DNA of 64,000 nt from Nordella sp. HKS 07. Its GTDB lineage: Bacteria > Pseudomonadota > Alphaproteobacteria > Rhizobiales > Aestuariivirgaceae. The stretch's first letter is position 1. Every line of letters starts with the position of its first letter. The notes beneath the pieces are model-generated. The model had not been told where the DNA came from, made no database searches, and saw nothing but the letters and a program-made list of their open reading frames with translations. The position numbers were made by a program, and so were the translations under genes. Shown here in pieces: positions 16,590-25,496 of this stretch. The stretch spans positions 186,001-250,000 of the forward strand of contig NZ_CP049258.1 of NCBI RefSeq assembly GCF_011046735.1, read 5' to 3'.

Positions 16590-16802
16590 CTAAAGCAGCT
16601 GCAGTTCGACCGCCTGCGGGCCGCGGCCGCGCTTGTCCGGCTGAACCTCGAAGCTGATTCTCATCCCTTCGTTCAACTCGGGGATGCCCGACCGCTGGAC
16701 GGCGGTGACATGTACGAACACGTCCTTGCCGCCGCCTTCCGGCGACACGAATCCATATCCCTTGGCCTGGTTGAAAAATTTGATAGTGCCATTCTGGCGC
16801 AT
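16590..16802 (-). CDS. cold-shock domain protein (CspA family)
   Basis: The product has 70 residues forming one cold-shock domain. RNP1 is KGYGFV (14-19), and RNP2 lies in DVFVHV (27-32). The start MRQNGTIKFFN follows AAAGGAG at good spacing. The protein binds single-stranded RNA or DNA as a chaperone in the cytoplasm. The 313 bases upstream hold no gene and presumably contain its promoter and a 5' leader, as is usual for csp genes. Confidence 0.95.
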   Translation of the reverse strand: MRQNGTIKFFNQAKGYGFVSPEGGGKDVFVHVTAVQRSGIPELNEGMRISFEVQPDKRGRGPQAVELQLL

Positions 16803-17115
16803 GCGAGGATTGCTCCTTTTCCCGTTTCCTCAACTGACCTGTCTACGGAATGTGAGCTTCCGCTTACAGGAAGGCACAGCTCGTCAAAACAGCGGAAAAG
16901 GCGGCAGCGGACACATGCCCCCATGCGCCGAGATCAGTCTTCACCGGGTTCGAATGCTTTGCCCGACCGGACCCGCATCTCTGCAGTCCGGCGCGGGACT
17001 ATGACGCAAGGCTGGTTTCTCGGCAAGGCTCATTTGGTGGCCACCGATCGCGTCTTGGAGCTTGCGGGACAGGCTGCCCTGCCCTAGTTTTTCAGCTCAA
17101 CTTCGAGAGGCGTCG
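16803..17115. other. intergenic region between divergent genes
   Basis: These 313 bases separate the minus-strand cold-shock gene from the plus-strand DUF922-like gene. I see no convincing ORF or tRNA. On the minus strand a TTGACG lies about 85 bases before the csp start and could be a -35 box, but no good -10 follows at the right distance. Confidence 0.5.
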
Positions 17116-17778
17116 ATGCGGGCAATCAGAGGTGCGGCGGCCGCTGCCGCGATTTTGCTGTCTGCACTGGGTGGGAAGGCGGCCGATGCGGCACCGGCCT
17201 TCTCCACCAGATATGTCTATTATGACGTGACCGGCGACACCGCCACCGGGGTCTATATCTCGATGCTCAAGCGTGGGCCGCAAGTGAATGGCGCGAGCGC
17301 TTATGCGGCCACTTCGGCGCTGCCGTCTGAGCGCGGCAAGCTGGAACTGACCCGCAGCTGCCGCGTCATCGACTATCAGTATCGGACGGACTTCACTATC
17401 CACTTGCCAAAGCTCACTGACGAGACGGTCCTCTCGGCCGGGACACTCGAGCAGTGGCACAGATTCTCACGCCTTTTGGTCAAGCATGAAGAGACCCATC
17501 GTTCGATCTGGATGAGCTGCGCCAGGGAGATCGAAACCAGGATACGCGCCCTGCGCACTCACACCTGTGCGGAGCTCGACGAGAAAGCGCAGGAAATTCG
17601 CGATCAGGTGCAGAACGCCTGCCTGAGCAAGCACGCCGCATTCGACGCCGCTGAACAGAAAAGACTGGCTAGGCAGCCATTCGTGAGAATGGTGCTGGTC
17701 AACAACAGCAAGCCGAACAAGCCTGTCAAGCTCGCCGTCGGGAAGAAGCGCAAGAAGGCGGCCGCGCAGATCAATTAG
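17116..17778 (+). CDS. DUF922-like exported protein with HExxH motif
   Basis: The product has 220 residues from ATG 17116. An Ala-rich signal peptide (MRAIRGAAAAAAILLSALGG) precedes the mature domain starting near AFSTRYVYYDVTG. Around residue 136, LVKHEETHRSIWMSCAREIE contains HEETH, the HExxH zinc motif of DUF922 proteins, which have been described as putative secreted metallopeptidases. NGASAYAATSA resembles the conserved 'G..FDG' turn of that family. The tail is strongly basic (KLAVGKKRKKAAAQIN). The protease role is inferred from the motif alone. It is followed by a RIME-like element. Confidence 0.75.
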   Translation: MRAIRGAAAAAAILLSALGGKAADAAPAFSTRYVYYDVTGDTATGVYISMLKRGPQVNGASAYAATSALPSERGKLELTRSCRVIDYQYRTDFTIHLPKLTDETVLSAGTLEQWHRFSRLLVKHEETHRSIWMSCAREIETRIRALRTHTCAELDEKAQEIRDQVQNACLSKHAAFDAAEQKRLARQPFVRMVLVNNSKPNKPVKLAVGKKRKKAAAQIN

Positions 17779-17779
17779 A

Positions 17780-17879
17780 GCATCGGCCCGAGAAGTGCGT
17801 GCGGTTCTCGGACAAGCCGATGCGCAAAATCAAGGAGATAGAGCGCCGAGGTGATTCCATGAGAACGCCCGGCGCTCTA
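17780..17879. repeat. RIME-like two-palindrome element, full copy
   Basis: The first hairpin has arms GCATCGGC (17780-17787) and GCCGATGC (17816-17823). The second has TAGAGCGCCG (17839-17848) and CGGCGCTCTA (17870-17879). The whole is 100 bp and lies between convergent genes. It is the cleanest copy in the window and shows what is inserted in the copy at 4623. Confidence 0.85.
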
Positions 17880-17902
17880 GACAATGCGCTCGGGCCGGTA
17901 GC

Positions 17903-18577
17903 CTATTGCGCGGCGATCGCGTCTTCCTCGAAGATCTGCTGCGGATCGGAAGGCAGCACGGTGACGCGCGTGCCGATCGGCGTCATTCGGTAGAGTTCGA
18001 CCACATCCTGGTTCAACATGCGGATGCAACCGGACGACATCGCCTTGCCGATTGATTTCGGCGCGTTGGTGCCATGGATGCGAAATAGCGTGTCCTTGCC
18101 GTCCTGATACAGATAGAGCGCCCGCGCGCCGAGGGGATTCTCGGGCCCTCCGGGCTGACCATTGGCCCACTTCGCCGCATTGGGGTCACGCGCCACCATT
18201 TCGGCCGGCGGGTTCCATTTCGGCCACATCTGCTTGGCGCCTACCTGCGCCTCGCCTGACCATGAGAACCCTTCCCGTCCGACGCCGACGCCATACCGGA
18301 TCGCCTGCTGACCGGGGAGGATCTTGAACAGATGTTTCGTTTTTGTGTCGACGACGATAGTCCCCGGCCATTCGTGGCCCAGATATTCCACCGTCTGGCG
18401 ACGGAATTGTTCCGGAATCTTGCGCAGGTCGACTTGCGCGATCGGAAACGGATCGATAGTTCCATCGGTCGTATCCATGGTTTCCTGCGCGAACCCGGAG
18501 CGCGATGCGAGTCCGAATGCCGAAACGACGAACGACAGGCCGCCGAGAAATGAGCGCCGTGAGATATGATGAACCAA
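17903..18577 (-). CDS. L,D-transpeptidase (YkuD domain), Tat-type signal
   Basis: The product has 224 residues. SRRSFLGGLSFVVSAFGLAS at the start is a good twin-arginine signal. The catalytic His168 is in HGTNAPKS and the nucleophile Cys184 in SSGCIRM. RDPNAAKWANGQPGGPENP precedes the active site, as in the paralogue at 11086-11727. It acts on peptidoglycan peptide stems in the periplasm. Two large hairpins lie upstream, between it and mtnP. Confidence 0.92.
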   Translation of the reverse strand: MVHHISRRSFLGGLSFVVSAFGLASRSGFAQETMDTTDGTIDPFPIAQVDLRKIPEQFRRQTVEYLGHEWPGTIVVDTKTKHLFKILPGQQAIRYGVGVGREGFSWSGEAQVGAKQMWPKWNPPAEMVARDPNAAKWANGQPGGPENPLGARALYLYQDGKDTLFRIHGTNAPKSIGKAMSSGCIRMLNQDVVELYRMTPIGTRVTVLPSDPQQIFEEDAIAAQ

Positions 18578-18641
18578 GTTGACCCTCCGTCCGCGATTTC
18601 TATCTTGCCTTTAACGCGCAGGCGTCCGGTAAGTTCACATA

Positions 18642-18764
18642 GAGCCCTTCCCGTTTTGATCGAATCGGTCCGATTCGATCAAAACGGGAAAAAGGGCTCG
18701 AAAAACATACAATCTGGAACGCTTCCTTATCGCCAAAGTCGAGCAACTTTGGCAGGAAGCGTTC
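18642..18764. repeat. pair of long imperfect palindromes
   Basis: Palindrome 1 (18642-18699) pairs GAGCCCTT / CCCGTTTTGATCGAATCGG with CCGATTCGATCAAAACGGG / AAGGGCTC; three extra A interrupt one arm. Palindrome 2 (18717-18764) pairs GAACGCTTCC with GGAAGCGTTC and has an inner pair CCAAAGT/ACTTTGG. It lies in the 227-base gap between an L,D-transpeptidase and mtnP. Confidence 0.8.
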
Positions 18765-18804
18765 TAGTCCCCCAAATCACCGCGAATGGGGCTGTCACAT
18801 GGCT

Positions 18805-19683
18805 TTATTGGGGCCGTTTGAGCACGCGTCCGGCGACAGCATCGAGCTTGGTGAGCAAGGCCGGATCGCGCAGTTCCGGCTGCGTCATGATGGCGAAATC
18901 GAGCGACTTGTCGGAACCCACCCGGCAGGGCGGATGCTCGCGCGGAAAATCGCGCGCCAGCCGTGTCACGAATTTGCGCGCGTTCTCGCTGTTGCCTTTC
19001 AGCACCTTGATGATCGAGGTGATGTCGACCTCGCCGTGATGCGGATGCCATGAATCGTAATCCGTCACCATCGCGACGGTGCAATAGCTGAGTTCGGCCT
19101 CGCGCGCGAGCTTGGCCTCCGGCATGTTGGTCATGCCGATAACGCTGCAGCCCCATGAGCGATAGAGATGCGATTCTGCCAGCGTCGAGAATTGCGGCCC
19201 CTCCATCACCAGATACGTGCCGCCGCGCGCATGCGGAATATTCTCGGCCTTGAGCGCCGCTTCGGCCAGATCCTGGAGCGTCGGCGAGATCGGATAGGCC
19301 AGCGACACATGCGCCACGCAGCCGGTGCCGAAAAAGCTCTTCTCGCGCGCGAAGGTGCGATCGATGAACTGGTCGACGAGCACGAAACGCCCCGGCTCGA
19401 GTTCCTCGCGGAACGATCCGCAGGCTGACAGCGAGACGACATCTGTCACCCCGGCGCGTTTCAATATGTCGATATTGGCGCGATAGTTGATGCTGGTCGG
19501 TGAGTAGCGATGGCCACGCCCATGGCGAGGCAGGAAGACGACCGGCAGGCCGCCGATCTCGCCGCGCCGAAGCTGGTCGGATGGCTCGCCCCATGGCGAG
19601 GTGACCGTTTCCCAGCGCGCGCCCTCCATCTCGATGTCATAGATGCCCGAACCGCCGATGATGCCGAGCACTGATTTCGTCAT
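18805..19683 (-). CDS. mtnP: S-methyl-5'-thioadenosine phosphorylase
   Basis: The product has 292 residues. The PNP/MTAP phosphate site GGSGIY (10-15) and PRHGRGHRY (52-60) are present. The purine/ribose site is seen in MEGPQFSTLAES and GMTNMPEAKLARE, and TDYDSWH contains the base-binding Asp pair that selects adenine-type substrates. The enzyme phosphorolyses MTA to adenine and methylthioribose-1-phosphate, the first step of methionine salvage after polyamine synthesis. It is monocistronic here; apt, which recycles adenine, is 9 kb away. Confidence 0.94.
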   Translation of the reverse strand: MTKSVLGIIGGSGIYDIEMEGARWETVTSPWGEPSDQLRRGEIGGLPVVFLPRHGRGHRYSPTSINYRANIDILKRAGVTDVVSLSACGSFREELEPGRFVLVDQFIDRTFAREKSFFGTGCVAHVSLAYPISPTLQDLAEAALKAENIPHARGGTYLVMEGPQFSTLAESHLYRSWGCSVIGMTNMPEAKLAREAELSYCTVAMVTDYDSWHPHHGEVDITSIIKVLKGNSENARKFVTRLARDFPREHPPCRVGSDKSLDFAIMTQPELRDPALLTKLDAVAGRVLKRPQ

Positions 19684-19814
19684 GAACGCTTTCCCTTCGC
19701 CGATGCTTGGCGGGGCCTAGCAGAGCAGCATACCGGTAGGCAAGTTATCCTGAAATGGCCCTGGCGCAGCGAATTCTCCAGCGTCTTCCAAGTTTCTGTT
19801 TTAGTTAAATAAAT

Positions 19815-22800
19815 TCATATGGTTACACTCGCTCCCGCCTCACTCTGCGGCGCCGGCCGGAAGCGCATCCGTGCTCTTTCGAGCGCGAGGAACATCACAG
19901 GCGTAATGTAGAGGGTCAGGAGTTGCGAGACGAGGAGGCCGCCGGCGATGGCGATGCCTAACGGCCGGCGCAGCTCCGAGCCGGCGCCGAAACCGAGCGC
20001 AATCGGCAGGGCGCCGAGGATGGCCGCGAATGTCGTCATCATGATGGGTCGGAACCGCCTGATGCAGGCCTCGCGGATCGCTTCCGCGGCGGCGACTCCG
20101 GCCTGCTGGCGCGTCAGCGCATAGTCGATCATCATGATGCCGTTCTTCTTCACGATACCGATGAGCATCACGATGCCGATGACGGCGATGACTGAGAGAT
20201 CCATGCCTGCCAGCATGAGCGCAATGAGCGCGCCGACCCCGGCCGACGGCAGACCCGACAGGATCGTCAGCGGGTGGATGTAGCTCTCATAGAGAATGCC
20301 GAGGATGATGTAGATCACCAAAGCCGCGACGAGCAGCAGGAAGCCCTGCCCCGCAAGCCCGGCGACGAAGACCTGCGCCGTGCCGGCGAAATTGGCGGAG
20401 ATCCCGCTCGGCAGATGCGCTGCTGCCGTTTCCTGGTTCACCGCATCGATTGCCGCGCCGAGCGCCACATTTGGCGCTACGTTGAACGAAATGGTGACCG
20501 AAGGCTGCTGGGCCTGATGATTGATCGACAACGGCCCCGAATCCCGCCGCGTCACCGTCACCTGGTCGAGCGGGATCGCCGCACCATTCGCCGATTTCAC
20601 CGAGATCAGGGACAGCACATTGGGATCGTTCTGCAGCTCGGGCGCTACTTCCAGGATCACCGGATAGTCGTTGGACGGACGGTAGAGGGTGGCGACCTGC
20701 GCCACGCCGAAGGAATTGAAGAGCGTCGAGCGGATATCGTCGACATTGACACCAAGCGCTGCCGCGCGGTCGCGATCGATATCGACGATAAGTTCCGGAT
20801 TGCTGAGCTCGAGGTCGGTCGTGACATCGCGAAGCTCGGCGCGTTTCTTGAGCCGATCGACGAGATCCGGCACGGCGCCGATGAGCGTATCGAGATCGAC
20901 GCTCTGCAGGGTGTATTGGACATCGGCTTTGGCCGAGCGGCCGCCGATCTGGATATTTTGCACCGCCTGGTAATAGGCATCGATGCCGGGAATGACCGCG
21001 GTTTCGCGCCTCAGCCGCCGCGCCACATCCTCCGCGCTGTCGCGCTGCCCTTGCGGCTTGAGAGCGATGAAGAGCCGGGCCGTATTGGCCGCGTTGTTGC
21101 CGCCGCCAGCGGTCGAAAGCACATAGGCGACCGCCTTGTCCTGACGGACGATGGCGCTGGTAGCCTGCGTCTTCGCTGCCATCGCCGCGAAGCCGATCTC
21201 GGGCAAGGCCTCGATCGTCGCGGTGAGATATCCCGTGTCCTCGGTCGGAAAGAAGCCTTTGGGCACCACGACATAGAGCCAGATAGAAAGACCGAGCGTC
21301 GCCACGGTCACGGCGAGCATCAATCCCTGGAAGCGCAGAGCGAGATTGAGCGTGCGGCAATAGAAGCTCTCCATCCGGGCGAAGACCGTGTCGGAGACGC
21401 GCGCTATCAGGCTCTTCGGCTTGTCCCCTTTCTCGGCGCTGAGCAGTCTGGCGCAGAGCATCGGCGTCAGAGTCAGGGAGACGAAGCCCGACACCAGGAT
21501 CGCCACTGAGATGGTGACTGCGAATTCGCGGAAGATGCGCCCCACCACGCCGCCCATGAACAGCACCGGGATGAATACGGCGACCAGCGATACGGTCATC
21601 GAGAGTATGGTGAAGCCGATCTCGCGCGCGCCCTCGAGCGCCGCGACGAACGGCTCTTGCCCCGCCTCGATGTGGCGCACGATGTTCTCGAGCATCACGA
21701 TCGCGTCGTCGACCACGAAGCCGGTACTGAGCGTGATGGCGAGCAGTGACATATTGTCGATCGAAAATCCGAGCACCGCCATCACGGCGCAGGTGGCGAT
21801 CAGCGACACCGGCAAGGCCAGGACCGGTATGAGGGTCGCTCTCAGCGATTTCAGGAAGGCGAAAATGACCAGGATCACCAGCAGGGCCGCCAGCAGCAAG
21901 GTAAACTCAACATCGGCGACCGCGTTGCGGATAGATACCGACCGGTCATTGGTGATGTCGAGCGAGATCGCCGCCGGCAACGCACTTCGATAGGCGGCGA
22001 GATGCGCCTTCACCTGGTCGACCACATCGACCGTGTTGGCGCCGGGCTGGCGGAAGATCGCCAGCACCACCGCCCGCTGGTCGTTGTACCAGCTCGCCGT
22101 CTGCTCGTTCTGGGCGCCGTCGCGCACAGCCGCCACATCGCCGAGTCGCACCGGCTTGCCGTCCCGCCAGGCGACCACCAGCGGACGGTAATCCTCGGCC
22201 TTGATCAGCTGCGATGGCGCGTTGATCGTGAGATTCCGGCTCTGGCCTGCAAGACCGCCGACCGGCACATAGGAATCGGCGGCGGTGACCGCCGTGGCGA
22301 GGTCCGCCATGCTGAGACCGCGGCTCGCGGCAAGCCTGGGATCGGTCTCGATCCTGACTGCCCGCTTCTGCTGGCCGAAGATCGAGACCTGCGCCACACC
22401 GAGGATCTGCGAGATTTGCGGCACCAGCACAGTCTCGGCATATTCATCGACATCGGTGAGCGGCATCGTGCTCGAGGCGAGTGCCAGCAGCAATACCGGC
22501 TGATCGGCCGGGTTGACCTTCCTGAAGCTGGGCGGCGTGGTCATCTGCGGCGGCAGGCGCCGCTCGGCGATGCTGAGCGCCGACTGCACGTCGAGAGACG
22601 CCGCGTCGATATCCCGGTTGAGATCGAACTGCAGTACGATGGTGGTCGAGCCCTGCATCGAGGTAGACGTCATCGAGGTGACGCCGGGAATGGTCGAGAA
22701 TTGCTGCTCCAGCGGCTCGGCTACCGAGGACGCCATCGAGTCGGGGCTGGCGCCGGGCAGCGAGGCGCTCACCTGGATGGTCGGGAAATCGATGCGCGGC

Positions 22801-22910
22801 AGGGCCGCCACCGGCAACTGGCGGAAGCCCGCAATGCCGAGCACGACGAGCGACAACATCAGGAGCACCGTCATTACAGGCCGTCTGATGCAGAGCTCGG
22901 AGAGTCCCAT
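19815..22910 (-). CDS. RND multidrug efflux permease (HAE-1, MdtB/MdtC-like)
   Basis: The product has 1031 residues, the full AcrB-family length. The N-terminus MGLSELCIRRPVMTVLLMLS and LPRIDFPTIQVSASLPGASP are typical. The proton relay Asp pair is D401-D402 in GFVVDDAIVMLENIV, and the matching Lys is in IVKKNGIMMIDYAL in helix 10. Two periplasmic porter halves and twelve helices are visible. It forms the inner-membrane pump of a tripartite system with the adaptor encoded two bases upstream. No TolC-type outer-membrane gene is adjacent, so a channel from elsewhere must be used. Confidence 0.95.
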   Translation of the reverse strand: MGLSELCIRRPVMTVLLMLSLVVLGIAGFRQLPVAALPRIDFPTIQVSASLPGASPDSMASSVAEPLEQQFSTIPGVTSMTSTSMQGSTTIVLQFDLNRDIDAASLDVQSALSIAERRLPPQMTTPPSFRKVNPADQPVLLLALASSTMPLTDVDEYAETVLVPQISQILGVAQVSIFGQQKRAVRIETDPRLAASRGLSMADLATAVTAADSYVPVGGLAGQSRNLTINAPSQLIKAEDYRPLVVAWRDGKPVRLGDVAAVRDGAQNEQTASWYNDQRAVVLAIFRQPGANTVDVVDQVKAHLAAYRSALPAAISLDITNDRSVSIRNAVADVEFTLLLAALLVILVIFAFLKSLRATLIPVLALPVSLIATCAVMAVLGFSIDNMSLLAITLSTGFVVDDAIVMLENIVRHIEAGQEPFVAALEGAREIGFTILSMTVSLVAVFIPVLFMGGVVGRIFREFAVTISVAILVSGFVSLTLTPMLCARLLSAEKGDKPKSLIARVSDTVFARMESFYCRTLNLALRFQGLMLAVTVATLGLSIWLYVVVPKGFFPTEDTGYLTATIEALPEIGFAAMAAKTQATSAIVRQDKAVAYVLSTAGGGNNAANTARLFIALKPQGQRDSAEDVARRLRRETAVIPGIDAYYQAVQNIQIGGRSAKADVQYTLQSVDLDTLIGAVPDLVDRLKKRAELRDVTTDLELSNPELIVDIDRDRAAALGVNVDDIRSTLFNSFGVAQVATLYRPSNDYPVILEVAPELQNDPNVLSLISVKSANGAAIPLDQVTVTRRDSGPLSINHQAQQPSVTISFNVAPNVALGAAIDAVNQETAAAHLPSGISANFAGTAQVFVAGLAGQGFLLLVAALVIYIILGILYESYIHPLTILSGLPSAGVGALIALMLAGMDLSVIAVIGIVMLIGIVKKNGIMMIDYALTRQQAGVAAAEAIREACIRRFRPIMMTTFAAILGALPIALGFGAGSELRRPLGIAIAGGLLVSQLLTLYITPVMFLALERARMRFRPAPQSEAGASVTI

Positions 22911-22912
22911 GA

Positions 22913-24061
22913 CTAGCCTCCCTTCATCGCCTGCTTGACCTGGACCAGGGCGCCGTCCGACAGCAGTAGCTGTCCGTCGGTCACCACCTGATCACCGTCC
23001 TCGAGGCCGCTGCCGATGACCGTCAGGCCCTCGACATTGCGCGCCACCACGACCGGCTTCAGATGGGCGCGTTGATGGGCATCGACCGCATAGACATAGG
23101 ATCCCTGCTGGTTCGTCCTGACCGCCTCATCGGGCACGGTGAGCTGGTCGGGCTGGTCGCGGAAGATCACATCGACATTGACGATCTCGCCCGGCCACAG
23201 AAGGGCGGGCGCATTGCCGATGCTGGCATAGGCGGTGACCAGGCCGGTCGCCGGATTGGCGGCATTGTCGATCGCGGTGACGGCGCCCTCGCGCTTCTCG
23301 CTCCGCCCCGGCACCGTGAGGCTGACCTTGGCGAGCCCTTGCGCCTTGTCCTCCGCCAGATCGGCGACCATTTTCTGGGGGATTCCTACCGTCACATAGA
23401 TCGGATCGAAAACATTGATCGTCACGATAGGGCTGGCCTGCTGGCCGGAAACGATGGTTGAGCCCGGTCTCACCGGCACGGTGCCGATGCGCCCGCTGAC
23501 CGGCGCACGGATGGTGTAATATTCGCGCTGAACCTCGAGATTATGCAGCATCGCCTGGTCGGTCTGCAGCGCCGCCTTATCGAGGTCGATGGTCGTTTGC
23601 GCATCGGCGGCATTTTCCGGCGTTTCGAATTTTCCGGCGAGCAGCTTGTCGATGCGCGCGAGGTCGCGCCCGGCCTTGTCGATATTCGCCTGATCCTTGA
23701 CCAGTGCCGCCTGCGCCTCCTCGATCTGCGTATCGATCAGGCGCGTATCGAGCTCGATCAGGATGTCGCCCTCCTTCACATCCGCCCCGTCCGTGACGGA
23801 GAGCTTGGAGACCATGCCTGATACTTGCGAGGTCACGGCGATCGAGGCGATCGGCTGGACGGTGCCGATGGTCGCGAAGCTGACCGGCAGCGTCATGCGC
23901 TTGACCGCGGCCAGCACAACGGGGACAGCCTTTTCCGCCCGCTGTGTCGGTGTGGCCTTGGCATCGGCGACCCGCTCCCTGACGCCGCTAACATGCCAGT
24001 AGCCGGCCCATGCGGCGGCGACCGCCAAAACGAAACAGAGCATGAGGACGATGCGTCTCAT
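22913..24061 (-). CDS. RND efflux periplasmic adaptor (HlyD/AcrA family)
   Basis: The product has 382 residues. An N-terminal membrane anchor or signal (MRRIVLMLCFVLAVAAAWAG) is followed by the biotinyl-lipoyl half VQPIASIAVTSQVSGMVSKL, a coiled-coil hairpin (about 110-175, EEAQAALVKDQANIDKAGRD), the second lipoyl half APVSGRIGTVPVRPG, and beta-barrel and membrane-proximal domains. It links the pump to an outer-membrane channel. It lies between the MarR gene (4 bases upstream) and the pump (2 bases downstream), so the three form one operon. Confidence 0.93.
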   Translation of the reverse strand: MRRIVLMLCFVLAVAAAWAGYWHVSGVRERVADAKATPTQRAEKAVPVVLAAVKRMTLPVSFATIGTVQPIASIAVTSQVSGMVSKLSVTDGADVKEGDILIELDTRLIDTQIEEAQAALVKDQANIDKAGRDLARIDKLLAGKFETPENAADAQTTIDLDKAALQTDQAMLHNLEVQREYYTIRAPVSGRIGTVPVRPGSTIVSGQQASPIVTINVFDPIYVTVGIPQKMVADLAEDKAQGLAKVSLTVPGRSEKREGAVTAIDNAANPATGLVTAYASIGNAPALLWPGEIVNVDVIFRDQPDQLTVPDEAVRTNQQGSYVYAVDAHQRAHLKPVVVARNVEGLTVIGSGLEDGDQVVTDGQLLLSDGALVQVKQAMKGG

Positions 24062-24065
24062 GAGC

Positions 24066-24521
24066 TCACTCCGCCGCCATCCTGGTGTCGGCCTTCAGCT
24101 GCCGCTTCAGCCGATCGAGCACGCCTGATGCCTGCATCAGGGCGGCGTCATTCACCTGCTGCAGGACTTCGCCGGCGATCTCTTCGCGGAAGCCGTCGAT
24201 CTTGCGGGACATCGCCCGTCCCGCCGCCGTCAGGTGGATGCGGTTGATGCGACGGTCACGGGCGTCGCCGCGCCGTTCGACCAACCCTTGACGGGCCAGC
24301 TTGTCGATGAGGCCGGAGAGCGAGATGGGGCGGACTTCCATCTCCTCCGCAAGTTCCGCCTGGGTAGCGCCTTCCCTCCGGCTGAGCTTGGCCAGAACCC
24401 GCAACTGGGCGCCGGTGAGGCCCAGGCGCCGGGCACGCTGGTCGACGAAGTGGCGCAGATGCCGCGATGTCTCGATCAGCACACTCAGGAACTCACGGCG
24501 GAGCGAACGTTGGCGATCCAT
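24066..24521 (-). CDS. MarR-family transcriptional regulator
   Basis: The product has 151 residues with AGGAGG before its ATG. The winged helix runs from LTGAQLRVLAKLSRREGATQ through AELAEEMEVRPISLSGLIDK; the wing is RRGDARDRRINRIHLTAAGR, which has the invariant D-R-R of MarR proteins. As the first gene of the marR-adaptor-pump operon it probably represses the operon and is released by a pump substrate. That regulatory role is inferred from position. Confidence 0.92.
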   Translation of the reverse strand: MDRQRSLRREFLSVLIETSRHLRHFVDQRARRLGLTGAQLRVLAKLSRREGATQAELAEEMEVRPISLSGLIDKLARQGLVERRGDARDRRINRIHLTAAGRAMSRKIDGFREEIAGEVLQQVNDAALMQASGVLDRLKRQLKADTRMAAE

Positions 24522-24610
24522 GGGCTGTAAGCCTCCTGTTGATCAGGTGGCTTACGATTCAGGCGCTGGGGTGGCTTTTTGATTAATTCATGGCAATGAA
24601 GCCGCCCGCA

Positions 24611-24640
24611 AAAGAAAAAGGCCGGGAGTTTCCCGGCCTT
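24611..24640 (-). terminator. Rho-independent terminator of the pet operon
   Basis: On the minus strand, AAGGCCGGGA and TCCCGGCCTT (24618-24627 / 24631-24640) form a 10-bp stem with a 3-base loop, followed by a T-rich tail (TTTTTCTTTT class). It lies 24 bases after the cytochrome c1 stop codon. Confidence 0.85.
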
Positions 24641-24663
24641 CTCTCTTTGGGTATCAACTGAGT

Positions 24664-25482
24664 TCAGTGCTCGACCTTGGCCCAGACGCGCTGCTTCACG
24701 AAATAGAGAAGCACGGCGAAGATGGCGAGATAGATGAGAGTGGCGAAGCCGAGCGACTTGCGCTCCTCCATCTTGGGCTCGGCGGCCCAGGCCAGGAAGG
24801 CCGAAACGTCGCGCGCCATGGCGTCGACCGTATTGGGCGCCCCGTCATCGAAGGTCACCTGACCGTCGGTGAGCGGTGGTGCCATGCCGATCCAGTGGCC
24901 GTTCACGAAATACGGGTTGAAGTGCTTGCCCTCAGGGGCGTCCTTGGCCGCTTCCGCCGGCGGCTGCTCAAAGCCGGTCAGCACCGAATAGACATATTGC
25001 GGGCCGCCGACACCGTTGATGAGCTGGTTGAACGTACCGTACCAGCCGGCCCTCGCCTTGGTGATGAGCGAGAAGTCGGGCGGGAGCGCACCGCCATTGG
25101 CGTTGCGCGCCGCCTGCTCATTGGCGAAGGGCGACGGGAAGCGGTCGGCCGGGATGCCCGGCCGGTCGAACATCTCGCCATCCTCGCCCGGTCCGTCCTT
25201 GACCGTGAAGGTCGCGGCGAGCGCCTTGACCTGCTCCTCAGAGAACCCCGGTCCGCCTGGGTCGGCGAGGTTGCGGAAGGAGACGAGCCGCATCGAATGG
25301 CAGGCCGCGCAGACTTCCTTGTAGACCTTGTAGCCGCGCTGCAGCTGGCCCCGATCGAAAGTGCCGAACGGTCCCTCGAAGGAGAAGGAGATGTCCTTCG
25401 CATCCCTCTGGCCTTCGGCGGCAAAAGCCGGAACGGCGAGAAGGACGAGGGAGGCCGCGACGAGTATCTTGAAGAGTTTCAT
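24664..25482 (-). CDS. petC: ubiquinol-cytochrome c reductase, cytochrome c1
   Basis: The product has 272 residues from ATG 25482 (SD GGAG nearby), with signal peptide MKLFKILVAASLVLLAVPAF. The haem c motif is CAACH (58-62). The axial Met is likely in the later PPLTDGQVTF region context (IGMAPPL). A C-terminal membrane anchor (SLGFATLIYLAIFAVLLYFV) holds it in the inner membrane with the haem in the periplasm. It is separate from cytochrome b here, unlike the fused fbcH of Bradyrhizobium. It is the third gene of petABC. Confidence 0.96.
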   Translation of the reverse strand: MKLFKILVAASLVLLAVPAFAAEGQRDAKDISFSFEGPFGTFDRGQLQRGYKVYKEVCAACHSMRLVSFRNLADPGGPGFSEEQVKALAATFTVKDGPGEDGEMFDRPGIPADRFPSPFANEQAARNANGGALPPDFSLITKARAGWYGTFNQLINGVGGPQYVYSVLTGFEQPPAEAAKDAPEGKHFNPYFVNGHWIGMAPPLTDGQVTFDDGAPNTVDAMARDVSAFLAWAAEPKMEERKSLGFATLIYLAIFAVLLYFVKQRVWAKVEH

Positions 25483-25496
25483 GTGTCTTTCTCCAA

